Assembly: GCA_964462035.1 (NCBI GenBank)
Contig: CAYXAP010000046.1
Span: 1 to 64,000, forward strand
DNA from: UBA1660 sp964462035
GTDB lineage: Bacteria; Myxococcota_A; Polyangia; Polyangiales; Houyiibacteriaceae
Direction: 5' to 3'
Length of the DNA: 64,000 bases
The notes below the pieces were generated by a model. The model ran no database searches. It saw only the letters and a program-made list of their open reading frames with translations, and had not been told where the DNA came from. A program made the translations under genes and the position numbers. Of this stretch, positions 30,921-38,122 are shown one piece after another. The first letter of the stretch is position 1. Each line of letters starts with the position of its first letter.

Positions 30921-31992
30921 AGGGCTTCAGCCCGACGAGCTTGCAGGCGATGCCACCGAGGTGGCCTACCGCGGCTCCGAACATCGAGGCCTGGTCGCTC
31001 GACGCGTTGCCCTGGAGGCTGCGCTTGTAGACGCCTTGGGCGATCGCGGCGAGACGGAAGAGGCTGAATGCCTTGAAGTAGGCCCACTCGTCTGCGCCGC
31101 CCTCCGGCTCGTGGCCGCCGTGCGCGATGTAGCGCTCGAGGAAGCGTTCCTCGGTCGGGATGCCCGTCTTCTCGAAGTCGACGCCGAGCAGCCCGCCGAC
31201 GTTCGGGAGGGCCACGTCGTAGAGCATGCAGGTGTAGGCGGCGTCGGCGAGCGGGTGTCCGAGCGTCGAGAGCTCCCAGTCGAGTAGGGCGAGGCAGCGC
31301 GGCTCGGTCGGATGGAAGACCATGTTGTCCATGCGGTAGTCGCCGTGGACCAGCGTGGTGACGTCGTCGCTCTTCGGCAGGTGCGCCGGTAGGTAGTCCA
31401 TCAGTGCGTTCATCGCCGCGATGTCGCTCGTCTCGCTGGCGCGGTACTGCTTGGTCCAGCGCGCGACCTGTCGCGCCACGTACTGCCCTTGCTTTCCGTA
31501 GTCGCCGAGCCCGACGGAAGACGGCTCGACCTGGTGTAGCGCGGCGAGCACCCGAGCGAGCTCGTCGTAGATTGCGGTCCGCTCCGCCGGTGTCTCCACC
31601 TTCGGGAGCTGCACGTTCCAGAAGATCCGCCCATCGACGTAGGCCATCACGAAGAAGGGCGTGCCGATGATCGCCTCGTCTTCGCAGAGCGCCGACACCT
31701 CCGGCACCGGAACGTCGGTGGGCGCGAGCGCGCTCATGATCCGGTGCTCGCGCTCCACGGCGTGGGCCGAGGGCAGCAGCTTCCCCGGCGGCTTCTTCCG
31801 AAGCACCCACGCCTTGGCTCCGTCGTGGATCCAGAAGGTCGGGTTCGACTGGCCGCCCTTGAACTGGCGGACGAGCAACGCCTCGGTCGGTTGGACCGCG
31901 TCCTTCCACCACGCGAGGAGCTTCGCCTCGTCGAACTGGTGGCGCTCACGGACCTCGCGGGTGTTGGCGGGCGGATCGGGGAAGCTCGTCAT
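30919..31992 (-). CDS. APH-family phosphotransferase (ACAD10/11 N-terminal-like)
   Basis: 357 residues of aminoglycoside-phosphotransferase-like kinase fold. 'FKGGQSNPTFWI' is the nucleotide loop, 'VLRKKPPGKLL' carries the conserved Lys, 'LVHGDYRMDNMVF' is the catalytic H-G-D-x-R-x-x-N loop and 'ALLDWELSTLGHP' holds the metal-binding Asp. This subfamily matches the N-terminal part of eukaryotic ACAD10/ACAD11, linked to phosphorylation of 4-hydroxyacyl-CoAs before beta-oxidation. ATG 31992 is preferred over a GTG at 32001 and sits 7 bp after TATCGT. It is divergent from an acyl-CoA dehydrogenase gene, which supports that role. Confidence 0.88.
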   Translation of the reverse strand: MTSFPDPPANTREVRERHQFDEAKLLAWWKDAVQPTEALLVRQFKGGQSNPTFWIHDGAKAWVLRKKPPGKLLPSAHAVEREHRIMSALAPTDVPVPEVSALCEDEAIIGTPFFVMAYVDGRIFWNVQLPKVETPAERTAIYDELARVLAALHQVEPSSVGLGDYGKQGQYVARQVARWTKQYRASETSDIAAMNALMDYLPAHLPKSDDVTTLVHGDYRMDNMVFHPTEPRCLALLDWELSTLGHPLADAAYTCMLYDVALPNVGGLLGVDFEKTGIPTEERFLERYIAHGGHEPEGGADEWAYFKAFSLFRLAAIAQGVYKRSLQGNASSDQASMFGAAVGHLGGIACKLVGLKP

Positions 31993-31999
31993 CGGCGGC

Positions 32000-32005
32000 A
32001 CGATA
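32000..32005 (-). promoter_or_regulatory. TATCGT box 7 bp before the phosphotransferase ATG
   Basis: The minus-strand hexamer TATCGT ends exactly 7 bp before ATG 31992. The divergent acyl-CoA dehydrogenase gene has TAGGCT at the same spacing. Confidence 0.4.
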
Positions 32006-32046
32006 CCTCAATCGATCCAGCGAGGGACCCCGGCCGCCGGGTGGGG

Positions 32047-32052
32047 TAGGCT
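32047..32052 (+). promoter_or_regulatory. TAGGCT box 7 bp before the acyl-CoA dehydrogenase ATG
   Basis: TAGGCT ends 7 bp before ATG 32060, which predicts a leaderless message. The two opposing boxes are separated by only about 40 bp. Confidence 0.4.
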
Positions 32053-32059
32053 TCGGCCG

Positions 32060-33286
32060 ATGAACGCCAGCGCCAAGCCAATGAACGAAGACGACATGAA
32101 GCGCCTGCTGGAGAAGGCGACCGAGCTCATGGAGGGTCTCGTCTACCCGCTCGAGGAGCAGGTCTTCCACAAGGGCTTCACCGAGTCCGCCGCTGAGCTG
32201 AACGCCGCGCGAGACCAGGTGAAGGCCGCGGGGATGTGGGCGCCACAGGTCCCGGAGGAGTACGGCGGCATGGGCCTGCCCTTCCGGCCGCACGCGCAGC
32301 TGAGCACCGTGCTCGGGCGGAGCACGCTCGGCCACTACGTCTTCGGCTGCCAGGCGCCGGACGCGGGCAACATGGAGGTGCTCCTCGAGCTCGGCACCGA
32401 CGAGCAGAAGGAACGCTGGCTCCGGCCGCTCGCGGCGGGCGAGATGCGCAGCTGTTTCTCGATGACCGAGCCGGATCGCGCGGGTTCGAACCCGACGTGG
32501 ATGGACACCAAGGCGGTCCTCGACGGCGACGAGTGGGTCATCGACGGGCACAAGTGGTTCACCACCGCCGCCGACGGTGCGAGCTTCGCGATCGTCATGG
32601 CGGTCACCGAGCCGGAGGGGCCGCCGCACGCGCGCGCCTCGATGATCCTGGTTCCCACCGACACGCCTGGCTTCCATCACGTACGCCGAATCTCGATCAT
32701 GGGTGACGAGGGCAGCGGCTGGGCGAGCCACTCGGAGATCAAGTACGAGGGCTGTCGCGTCCCGAAGGAGAATCTCATCGGCGGGCGCGGCCAGGGCTTC
32801 CTGATCGCGCAGAAGCGGCTGGGGCCGGGGCGCATCCATCACTGCATGCGCTGGGTCGGCATCGCCGAGCGCGCCCTCGACATGATGTGCAAGCGCGCGG
32901 TCAGTCGCGAGATCGCTCCAGGTAAGCCGCTCGGCACGCGCCAGATGGTGCAGGCGATGATCGCCGACAGCCGCGCGGAGATCGACGCCGCTCGCCTCTA
33001 CGTCGAGCACGTCGCCGACACGATCGACCAGAAGGGAGTGCACGCGGCGCGCACCGAGATCTCGTGCATCAAGTTCTTCGTCGCCAACGTGCTGCAGACC
33101 GTGCTCGACCGGGCCATCCAGGTACACGGCGCGCTCGGCATCACCGACGACACGCCGCTCAGCCACCTCTTCCGCCACGAGCGCGGCGCGCGCATCTACG
33201 ACGGCCCCGACGAGGTGCACAAGGCCTCGGTGGCTCGGCGGATCCTCCGCGGCTACGGGCTGGAGCTCGGCTCGATCGGCAAGTGA
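32060..33286 (+). CDS. Acyl-CoA dehydrogenase (ACAD10/11-like)
   Basis: 408 residues. It introduces a trans-2 double bond into acyl-CoA with FAD. N-terminal helical domain: 'AAGMWAPQVPEEYGGMG'. Middle beta domain: 'CFSMTEPDRAGSNPTWM' and 'WVIDGHKWFTTAADGASF'. C-terminal domain: 'GRIHHCMRWVGIAERALD' and 'IQVHGALGITDDTPL', ending in 'YDGPDEVHKASVARRILR'. The GPDEVH form resembles ACAD10/11. Together with the divergent APH-like gene it probably handles hydroxylated acyl-CoAs. The next gene's GTG overlaps its TGA. Confidence 0.92.
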   Translation: MNASAKPMNEDDMKRLLEKATELMEGLVYPLEEQVFHKGFTESAAELNAARDQVKAAGMWAPQVPEEYGGMGLPFRPHAQLSTVLGRSTLGHYVFGCQAPDAGNMEVLLELGTDEQKERWLRPLAAGEMRSCFSMTEPDRAGSNPTWMDTKAVLDGDEWVIDGHKWFTTAADGASFAIVMAVTEPEGPPHARASMILVPTDTPGFHHVRRISIMGDEGSGWASHSEIKYEGCRVPKENLIGGRGQGFLIAQKRLGPGRIHHCMRWVGIAERALDMMCKRAVSREIAPGKPLGTRQMVQAMIADSRAEIDAARLYVEHVADTIDQKGVHAARTEISCIKFFVANVLQTVLDRAIQVHGALGITDDTPLSHLFRHERGARIYDGPDEVHKASVARRILRGYGLELGSIGK

Positions 33287-34527
33287 CTCGCGTCGCCATC
33301 GCGCTCGCGTTGGTCGCGGCGAGCGCGGCGAGCGCCCACGCCCACGCGAGGCCCGCGGCGTTGACCGCGGCGCACCAGCGCGCGGACGGGAGCCTGGTGC
33401 TCGGCGCGACCTGGGGCCTGGCCTTCCGCGACGCGGGCGAATGGTCACTGGGCTGCGCGGGGGCGTTCGCGGTCGACGCGGACGAAGAAGATGCCGAGCT
33501 GACCCTCGACGGCAGCGGTACGATCGTCCTCGGCACCTTCGACGGGCTCTTCGAATCGAGCGACGGCTGCACCTTCGCGCAGCCCGAAGGGCCACTCGCC
33601 GAGAGCTGGGTGGTGGACGTGGCTACCGACTCGGAGGGCGGCGTCTACGCGGCTGCCACCCGCGTCGCGGCCCCCGACCAGCTCTTCCATCGGACGGTCG
33701 ATGGGCCGTGGCTCCCGGTCGGCGATCCGCTCGATGCGCTCGTCGCGCAGCTCTTCATCGATGGGCCGACACTGTGGCGGGTCCTCTTCCTTCCGCGCAG
33801 CGCCGATGGGCCACCGCAGGTCTTCCTCGAACGAAGCGCCGACGGGGTCGCGTTCGACCGCTTCGAGCTGGCGCTCGAGGGGACCGAGTACTCCGCGACG
33901 ATCCTCGCGGCCCGCGAAGGCGAGGTCCACCTCGTGGTTCGCCACTTCGATGGCGAAACGGAGCCGGAACGAGTGCTGCGCTTCGACGAGGCGACCGAGT
34001 CCTTCGAGCAGGTCCATGCCGCCGCACAGCTCGAGACCGGCGCGTGGACGACCGACGGCCTGTGGGTGATCAGCCGGCTCGAAGGCCTCGACCTCGGCGC
34101 GGACGGGCGAACCTTCGAGCGCGTTCACGACGTCGCGGGTCGTTGTCTCGCGGTGGTGGACGGAGCGCTCGCCGCCTGCCTCGACCCCGCACGCGACCCG
34201 GCGCTGCTCGCCCACGTCACGCCGGATGCGGTCACTCCGCTCACCCAGCTCGCGGACTTCGACTCGCTCCACGAGTGCCCGGCCGAGAGCGACGCGGCGC
34301 TCGTGTGCCCGGCCTTTCGCGAGGCGCTTGCCGAGGACGTTCAGGTGCCGGTCGACGGTGTGCCGCCCCCCGGCGCTCCGATGAGCGGTGGTGGCTGTGC
34401 GTGTGCCCTTCGAACGCAAGAACGCGCCCCCCTGACGGAGGGCGCGTTCGGCTTGGTCCTTCTACTCGTTCAGCGCCGACGGCGACGAACGAAGGCGAGC
34501 GCCACGCCGATCAGCGCGAAGCCGTAG
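33283..34527 (+). CDS. Exported beta-propeller-like protein with MYXO-CTERM-like tail
   Basis: 414 residues from a GTG that overlaps the acyl-CoA dehydrogenase stop (GTGA). Signal peptide 1-18 ('ALALVAASAASAHAHA'). The body has about five Asp/Gly-rich beta repeats like photosynthesis-factor or sialidase-type propellers ('DSEGGVYAAATRVAAPDQLF'). The end carries 'SGGGCACALRTQERAP', a short hydrophobic segment 'GAFGLVLLLVQ' and 'RRRRRTK'. That is a Cys - membrane helix - Arg cluster of MYXO-CTERM type with an unusually short helix. The last 58 bp overlap the convergent gene, and the Arg run is coded on both strands. Confidence 0.75.
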   Translation: MTRVAIALALVAASAASAHAHARPAALTAAHQRADGSLVLGATWGLAFRDAGEWSLGCAGAFAVDADEEDAELTLDGSGTIVLGTFDGLFESSDGCTFAQPEGPLAESWVVDVATDSEGGVYAAATRVAAPDQLFHRTVDGPWLPVGDPLDALVAQLFIDGPTLWRVLFLPRSADGPPQVFLERSADGVAFDRFELALEGTEYSATILAAREGEVHLVVRHFDGETEPERVLRFDEATESFEQVHAAAQLETGAWTTDGLWVISRLEGLDLGADGRTFERVHDVAGRCLAVVDGALAACLDPARDPALLAHVTPDAVTPLTQLADFDSLHECPAESDAALVCPAFREALAEDVQVPVDGVPPPGAPMSGGGCACALRTQERAPLTEGAFGLVLLLVQRRRRRTKASATPISAKP

Positions 34528-34826
34528 GCGCCCGCGGGACCGCCGGCGGCGGAGCAGCCGCCGTCGTCGCCGTCATCACCACCGCCGCCGCCCATGTCGG
34601 GGCTGCCGCACGTGTTGGTGAAGCTGGTGCTCGAGCCCGAGGGGTCGCAGACCAAGCAGGCGTCGTCCGCGCTGGCCTCTCCGTTCGTGTAGCAAGTGCC
34701 CTCGATGAGACAGCAGTCACCGCCGCAGCAGATCTGATCGACCTGGGAGCCGACGTCTTCCTGAGCGCTGGCGCTCGTCGCCACGAGGCCGAGCGCGAGC
34801 GCGAGACCGATTCCGAATCGCTTCAT
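34470..34826 (-). CDS. Small Cys-rich protein with MYXO-CTERM tail, paralog 2
   Basis: 118 residues. Signal peptide ending 'TSASAQ'. The Cys-rich domain is 'CCGGDCCLIEGTCYTNGEAS' followed by 'CLVCDPSGSSTSFTNTCG'. After a Gly/Asp linker come 'GGCSAAGGPAGAYGFALIG', a membrane helix and 'FVRRRRR' at the very C-terminus, which is a textbook MYXO-CTERM sorting signal. It is a tandem paralog of the upstream gene, whose stop shares a base with its ATG. Its 3' end overlaps the opposing gene by 58 bp. Confidence 0.85.
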   Translation of the reverse strand: MKRFGIGLALALGLVATSASAQEDVGSQVDQICCGGDCCLIEGTCYTNGEASADDACLVCDPSGSSTSFTNTCGSPDMGGGGGDDGDDGGCSAAGGPAGAYGFALIGVALAFVRRRRR

Positions 34827-35317
34827 CACAGAGTTCCCTTCTTTCGGCGGAGGCCGAGGAGCAGGAGGCCGAAGAGCCCCCCGAAGGCGCCGCTTCCGCC
34901 AGCGGCGCAGCCGCCGTCGTCGCCGTCGCCGGAGTCGTCACCGGTCGTTCCGGCGTCGGTGCCGGAGGAGGTGCCCATGTCCGTGCCGGCCGGGGTGCCC
35001 ATGTCGGTCCCGGCCGGAGTGCCCATGTCCTCGTCCGGCATGGACATGCCAGCGTCTTCGTCCATCGACATGCCGGCGTCTTCCTCCGGCGTGCCGGCGT
35101 CGTCGCCGCAGCCGTCGATCGTGGTCCACGCGGTACCCGCGCTGGACGGGTCACACATCTCGCAGGCGTTGTCCGGGTTCACTTCGCCGGTCGTGCGGCA
35201 GGTCCCGTCGATCAGACAGCAGCTCGCACCACAACAGCGGGCCAGCGCGTCGGAGGCCGGCATCAGCAAAGTCACGAACATGGCCAACGCCAGGCTCGCG
35301 ATGAGTTTGGAAGTCAT
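34826..35317 (-). CDS. Cys-rich protein with MYXO-CTERM tail, paralog 1
   Basis: 163 residues. ATG 35317 gives a clean signal peptide ('SKLIASLALAMFVTLLMPAS'); an upstream in-frame ATG would not. The Cys domain 'CCGASCCLIDGTCRTTGEVN' / 'CEMCDPSSAGTAWTTIDGCG' matches paralog 2. It differs by a repeat-rich linker of five-to-seven-residue units (D-M-G-T-P-A-G-T and similar). The tail 'GGCAAGGSGAFGGLFGLLLLGLRRKK' type is MYXO-CTERM-like with a Cys before the helix. The RBS GGAGAGA is well placed. Confidence 0.85.
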   Translation of the reverse strand: MTSKLIASLALAMFVTLLMPASDALARCCGASCCLIDGTCRTTGEVNPDNACEMCDPSSAGTAWTTIDGCGDDAGTPEEDAGMSMDEDAGMSMPDEDMGTPAGTDMGTPAGTDMGTSSGTDAGTTGDDSGDGDDGGCAAGGSGAFGGLFGLLLLGLRRKKGTL

Positions 35318-35411
35318 CTTCGTCTCTCCATTCCGGCTCGAGTCCACCCGAAGCCTGGCGCAGCCTACCACCGATGGGTGAGAACGCAGGAAAGGCAGGG
35401 GTTAAGGCGGG

Positions 35412-37016
35412 TTAAATCTCGAAGGCCATCGCCTCGAGGCGGGCCCGCTCCCGAACTGCGAGGACCTCGCTCGTGAGATCGGCGATCGACGCTTCCATCC
35501 CGCGCATCGCGAGCTCGATGCGCGACTCCACCAGGGGACCGACCGCGTCGACCGTGTGCTGGAGGGCGACCGTCAGCTCCCCCAGCCGTTCGTCGAGCTC
35601 GTGCAGATCCTGCTCGGTCGCCTCGACCAGCGTGGCGACGGTGTCGCCGTGCGCTTCCTGCAGGCGGGCGAAGAGATCCTCGGGGACGATCTTTGGAAAC
35701 ATCCGTGCGTACCGGACGAGCGAGCGCCAGAGCTGGTCCGCGAGGTCGGGGTCGGGGTCCTTGCCACGGAGCGTGCTCAGGCAGACCTCGATCGCTCGCC
35801 AGGCGTGACGCCACTGCGCGAGCTCGAGCTGGTAGCGCATCTCCGACGGCTGCGGCCAGAAGCTGTGCTTCCAGGAGTGCTGGTGTGAGGTCGCGACGTC
35901 CTGCAGCTGTTTCGAGGACTCGGGCAGCCGGTCGAAGAAGCACACCGCCACTTCGCTCGCGAGCGCGAGCAGTCGCGGGCTGGCAATCCGTCGCCGCAGC
36001 CGATGCACCGACCGGTGGACGAGCATCGCGGCCTGGTTGCGAGTGAGGGAGGCGGCGTCGTCGAGCGTGCCCGCGTACTCGTGTGCCCAGCGTTGCAGAT
36101 CGTCGAGGTGCTGGTCGCGGAGATCGGCGACCCGGTTCGAGAAGGTTCGGCGCATGTCGTCGAGCTTCGAGAGGTACCGACCCGAACGCCAGCGCAGGTA
36201 GAAGTAGAGGCCGAGGTAGAGCGCGCCGTAGACCGCAAGCCAGAGGCCGAGGGCGAAGGTGTTCGAGAGCGCGTCCCGCACGAAGCCCGGCTCCATCCCG
36301 ACCGACTCGATGAGCCGGGACTCGACCCAATCGTGCAGGCGAGGCCGGATGCCGAAGCCCATGTCGACCATCAGGGCGAGGAGGATCAGGAGCACCAACG
36401 AGATGCGGCGCAGCAGCACCCCCACGGGCACCTTCGGGTCCTGCGACATCCGCACTAGGTGCTGGCTGCTGTAGACGACGTCAGCGGCCCCGAAGACGAA
36501 GGCGAGCAGCCGGCGGCCGAAGCCGTAGCGGGAGCGGACCTCGAGCTGGAAGATCGACTCGTCCGGGACCTCCGGGTCGGGGATGGGCTTGAAGTCGAGG
36601 GAGAGCGTGACCTTCGAGGGCTCGCCCTTGAGCCGCGGCACGGAGAGCACCTCGATCGGCTCGTCCAGCGCTTCGCCGGCGACCGCATGGACGAAGCGGC
36701 GACGGATCGGCGAGTGGCTGCCCTGGAGCTCTTCCTCGATCGCGGCGAGCTTGGCCTCGACCTTGCGCACGTAGTCGGTCGGGGTCGCACCCTGGCCGTG
36801 CATCGAGGCTTCGGACCAGCTGGCGTCGGCGCCCTGGTCCCAGCGGACCACCGTCGTGTTGGCTTCTTCGCGCAGTCGCTCGAGGGCCTTGGCGACCAGC
36901 CGCTCCTGGATCTTCCGATAGCGGACGAACCACAGGACCTTGTGGACGAAGAACGCCGCCGCCCCCGCGATGAGAGCGTAGAAGATCCCGGTCAGTATGG
37001 AGCCCACGCTGCCCAC
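35412..37016 (-). CDS. Multi-helix membrane protein of unknown function
   Basis: 534 residues, GTG start. Hydrophobic segments lie near 9-30, about 200-222 and about 250-275. Between the first two is a cytoplasmic-looking alpha/beta part with 'PIEVLSVPRLKGEPSKVTLS'. The last 230 residues are helical and coiled-coil-like, rich in Arg, Leu and Glu ('LHELDERLGELTVALQHTVD'). No catalytic motif is visible and I recognise no family. It could be a membrane-anchored scaffold. The 5' neighbour is a winged-helix-like gene 38 bp away in the same direction. Confidence 0.75.
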   Translation of the reverse strand: MGSVGSILTGIFYALIAGAAAFFVHKVLWFVRYRKIQERLVAKALERLREEANTTVVRWDQGADASWSEASMHGQGATPTDYVRKVEAKLAAIEEELQGSHSPIRRRFVHAVAGEALDEPIEVLSVPRLKGEPSKVTLSLDFKPIPDPEVPDESIFQLEVRSRYGFGRRLLAFVFGAADVVYSSQHLVRMSQDPKVPVGVLLRRISLVLLILLALMVDMGFGIRPRLHDWVESRLIESVGMEPGFVRDALSNTFALGLWLAVYGALYLGLYFYLRWRSGRYLSKLDDMRRTFSNRVADLRDQHLDDLQRWAHEYAGTLDDAASLTRNQAAMLVHRSVHRLRRRIASPRLLALASEVAVCFFDRLPESSKQLQDVATSHQHSWKHSFWPQPSEMRYQLELAQWRHAWRAIEVCLSTLRGKDPDPDLADQLWRSLVRYARMFPKIVPEDLFARLQEAHGDTVATLVEATEQDLHELDERLGELTVALQHTVDAVGPLVESRIELAMRGMEASIADLTSEVLAVRERARLEAMAFEI

Positions 37017-37053
37017 GGCCCCGCATTAGCACAGCCGAGGGGCGGGAGGCCGC

Positions 37054-37401
37054 TCAAGCGGTCTCGATGAAGAAACCGTTACGTCGGCGCTTGCGCCGGA
37101 CGAAGCGGAGCAGGCCCTTGTCCTCCAGTCGGTTGACCATCGCGCGGGCGCGCCGACGCGGGAGGTCGCAGCGCTCGACGAGCGCCTGGACCATCCGCTC
37201 GCGGCCCGGCCGCCGCTTGCGGGAGGGCATGAAGCGGCCAAAGCGGTCGCGGAGGAAGCGCGCGAAGCGGGCGACGCCGACCGGGTCGCGGCGCTTCACG
37301 ACCGCCACCGGTGTCGCGACGGAGTGGACCTCGACCGAGAGGTCGTCGGGCTCGGCGCGGAAGACGTTGCCTTCCGGCTCGGGGGAGTGGGAAGCCGTCA
37401 T
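37054..37401 (-). CDS. Small basic winged-helix-like protein
   Basis: 115 residues. The C-terminal 60 residues look like a winged helix: 'RPGRERMVQALVERCDLPRR' then 'ARAMVNRLEDKGLLRFV' and a basic wing 'RRKRRRNGFF'. The N-terminal half is acidic then basic with no motif. DNA binding is plausible from the charge. Its ATG overlaps the stop of a 25-codon ORF with a strong ribosome site (ATGA), so its translation may depend on that ORF. Confidence 0.65.
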   Translation of the reverse strand: MTASHSPEPEGNVFRAEPDDLSVEVHSVATPVAVVKRRDPVGVARFARFLRDRFGRFMPSRKRRPGRERMVQALVERCDLPRRRARAMVNRLEDKGLLRFVRRKRRRNGFFIETA

Positions 37402-37475
37402 CGGCGGCTCCGATCGGGGTGCGCGAGGACGAGCGTGGCGCCTGCGAGCGCACCCGGGTGCTGGGACGAAGTCAT
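37398..37475 (-). CDS. 25-codon leader ORF coupled to the winged-helix gene
   Basis: The minus strand reads ATG at 37475 and TGA at 37400-37398, giving a 25-residue peptide ending 'AHPDRSRR'. It has the best Shine-Dalgarno sequence in the window, AAAGGAGGG, five bases before the ATG. Its TGA overlaps the next ATG by 4 bp. The peptide has no recognisable domain. It may act as a leader peptide controlling the downstream gene rather than as a functional protein. Confidence 0.5.
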   Translation of the reverse strand: MTSSQHPGALAGATLVLAHPDRSRR

Positions 37476-37480
37476 CTCGT

Positions 37481-37489
37481 CCCTCCTTT
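37481..37489 (-). promoter_or_regulatory. Near-perfect ribosome binding site AAAGGAGGG
   Basis: It decides the start of the 25-codon ORF at 37475, five bases downstream. The following gene has no comparable site of its own. Confidence 0.7.
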
Positions 37490-37554
37490 CATTCACATCT
37501 CGTTCCAACGAACAGCGTTGCATCCGTCGGGGCCATTCCCCAAAGTCCGGCCCC

Positions 37555-38121
37555 ATGGGCGAGGCCGATCGTGAGAAGTGGGATGCACGCTACCGAGCGG
37601 GCGCGCCGAGCGCCGGGGACCCCGCGTGGCTCCTGGATTTGCAGGACGAGCTGCCCGACGGTGGCCGGGCCCTCGACATCGCGGCCGGCGCCGGCCGGGT
37701 CTCGATCTGGCTCGCGCGGCGCGGCTTCGAGGTCACGGCCATCGACATCTCGCCGGTCGGACTGACGCTCGCCCGTGAGGCAGCCGCGGACGAAGGGGTG
37801 CAAATCGCCACGGTCGTGACGGATTTGGAGCGCGAACCCTTCCCGGAAGGCCCCTTCCATCTCGTCGCCTGCTTCCACTACCGGCAGCGCGCGCTCTTCC
37901 CGGTCATCGCCGCACAGATCGCTCCCGGCGGCGTGGTCGTGGCCGAGCTCGCCACGATCAAGACCCTGGAGAAGCGGGAGAAGCCGTCGCGACGCTGGCT
38001 CGCCCGCCCGAACGAGCTCCTCGAGGACTGCAAGGGCCTCGAGGTCGTCTACTACCGCGAGGGCTGGGTCGGCGACCGCCACCTCGCGCGCCTGGTGGCT
38101 CGTCGCCCCGAAGACGACTGA
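37555..38121 (+). CDS. Class I SAM-dependent methyltransferase
   Basis: 188 residues. The SAM-binding motif I is 'ALDIAAGAGRVSIWLARRG', motif II 'VTAIDISPVGL' and motif III 'GPFHLVACFHYRQRALFPVI'. It resembles TehB/type-11 methyltransferases, but the substrate cannot be deduced. ATG at 37555 is chosen because the first residues 'GEADREKWDARYR' match the family N-terminus. It is convergent with the kinase operon with only one base between the stop codons. Confidence 0.88.
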   Translation: MGEADREKWDARYRAGAPSAGDPAWLLDLQDELPDGGRALDIAAGAGRVSIWLARRGFEVTAIDISPVGLTLAREAAADEGVQIATVVTDLEREPFPEGPFHLVACFHYRQRALFPVIAAQIAPGGVVVAELATIKTLEKREKPSRRWLARPNELLEDCKGLEVVYYREGWVGDRHLARLVARRPEDD

Positions 38122-38122
38122 G

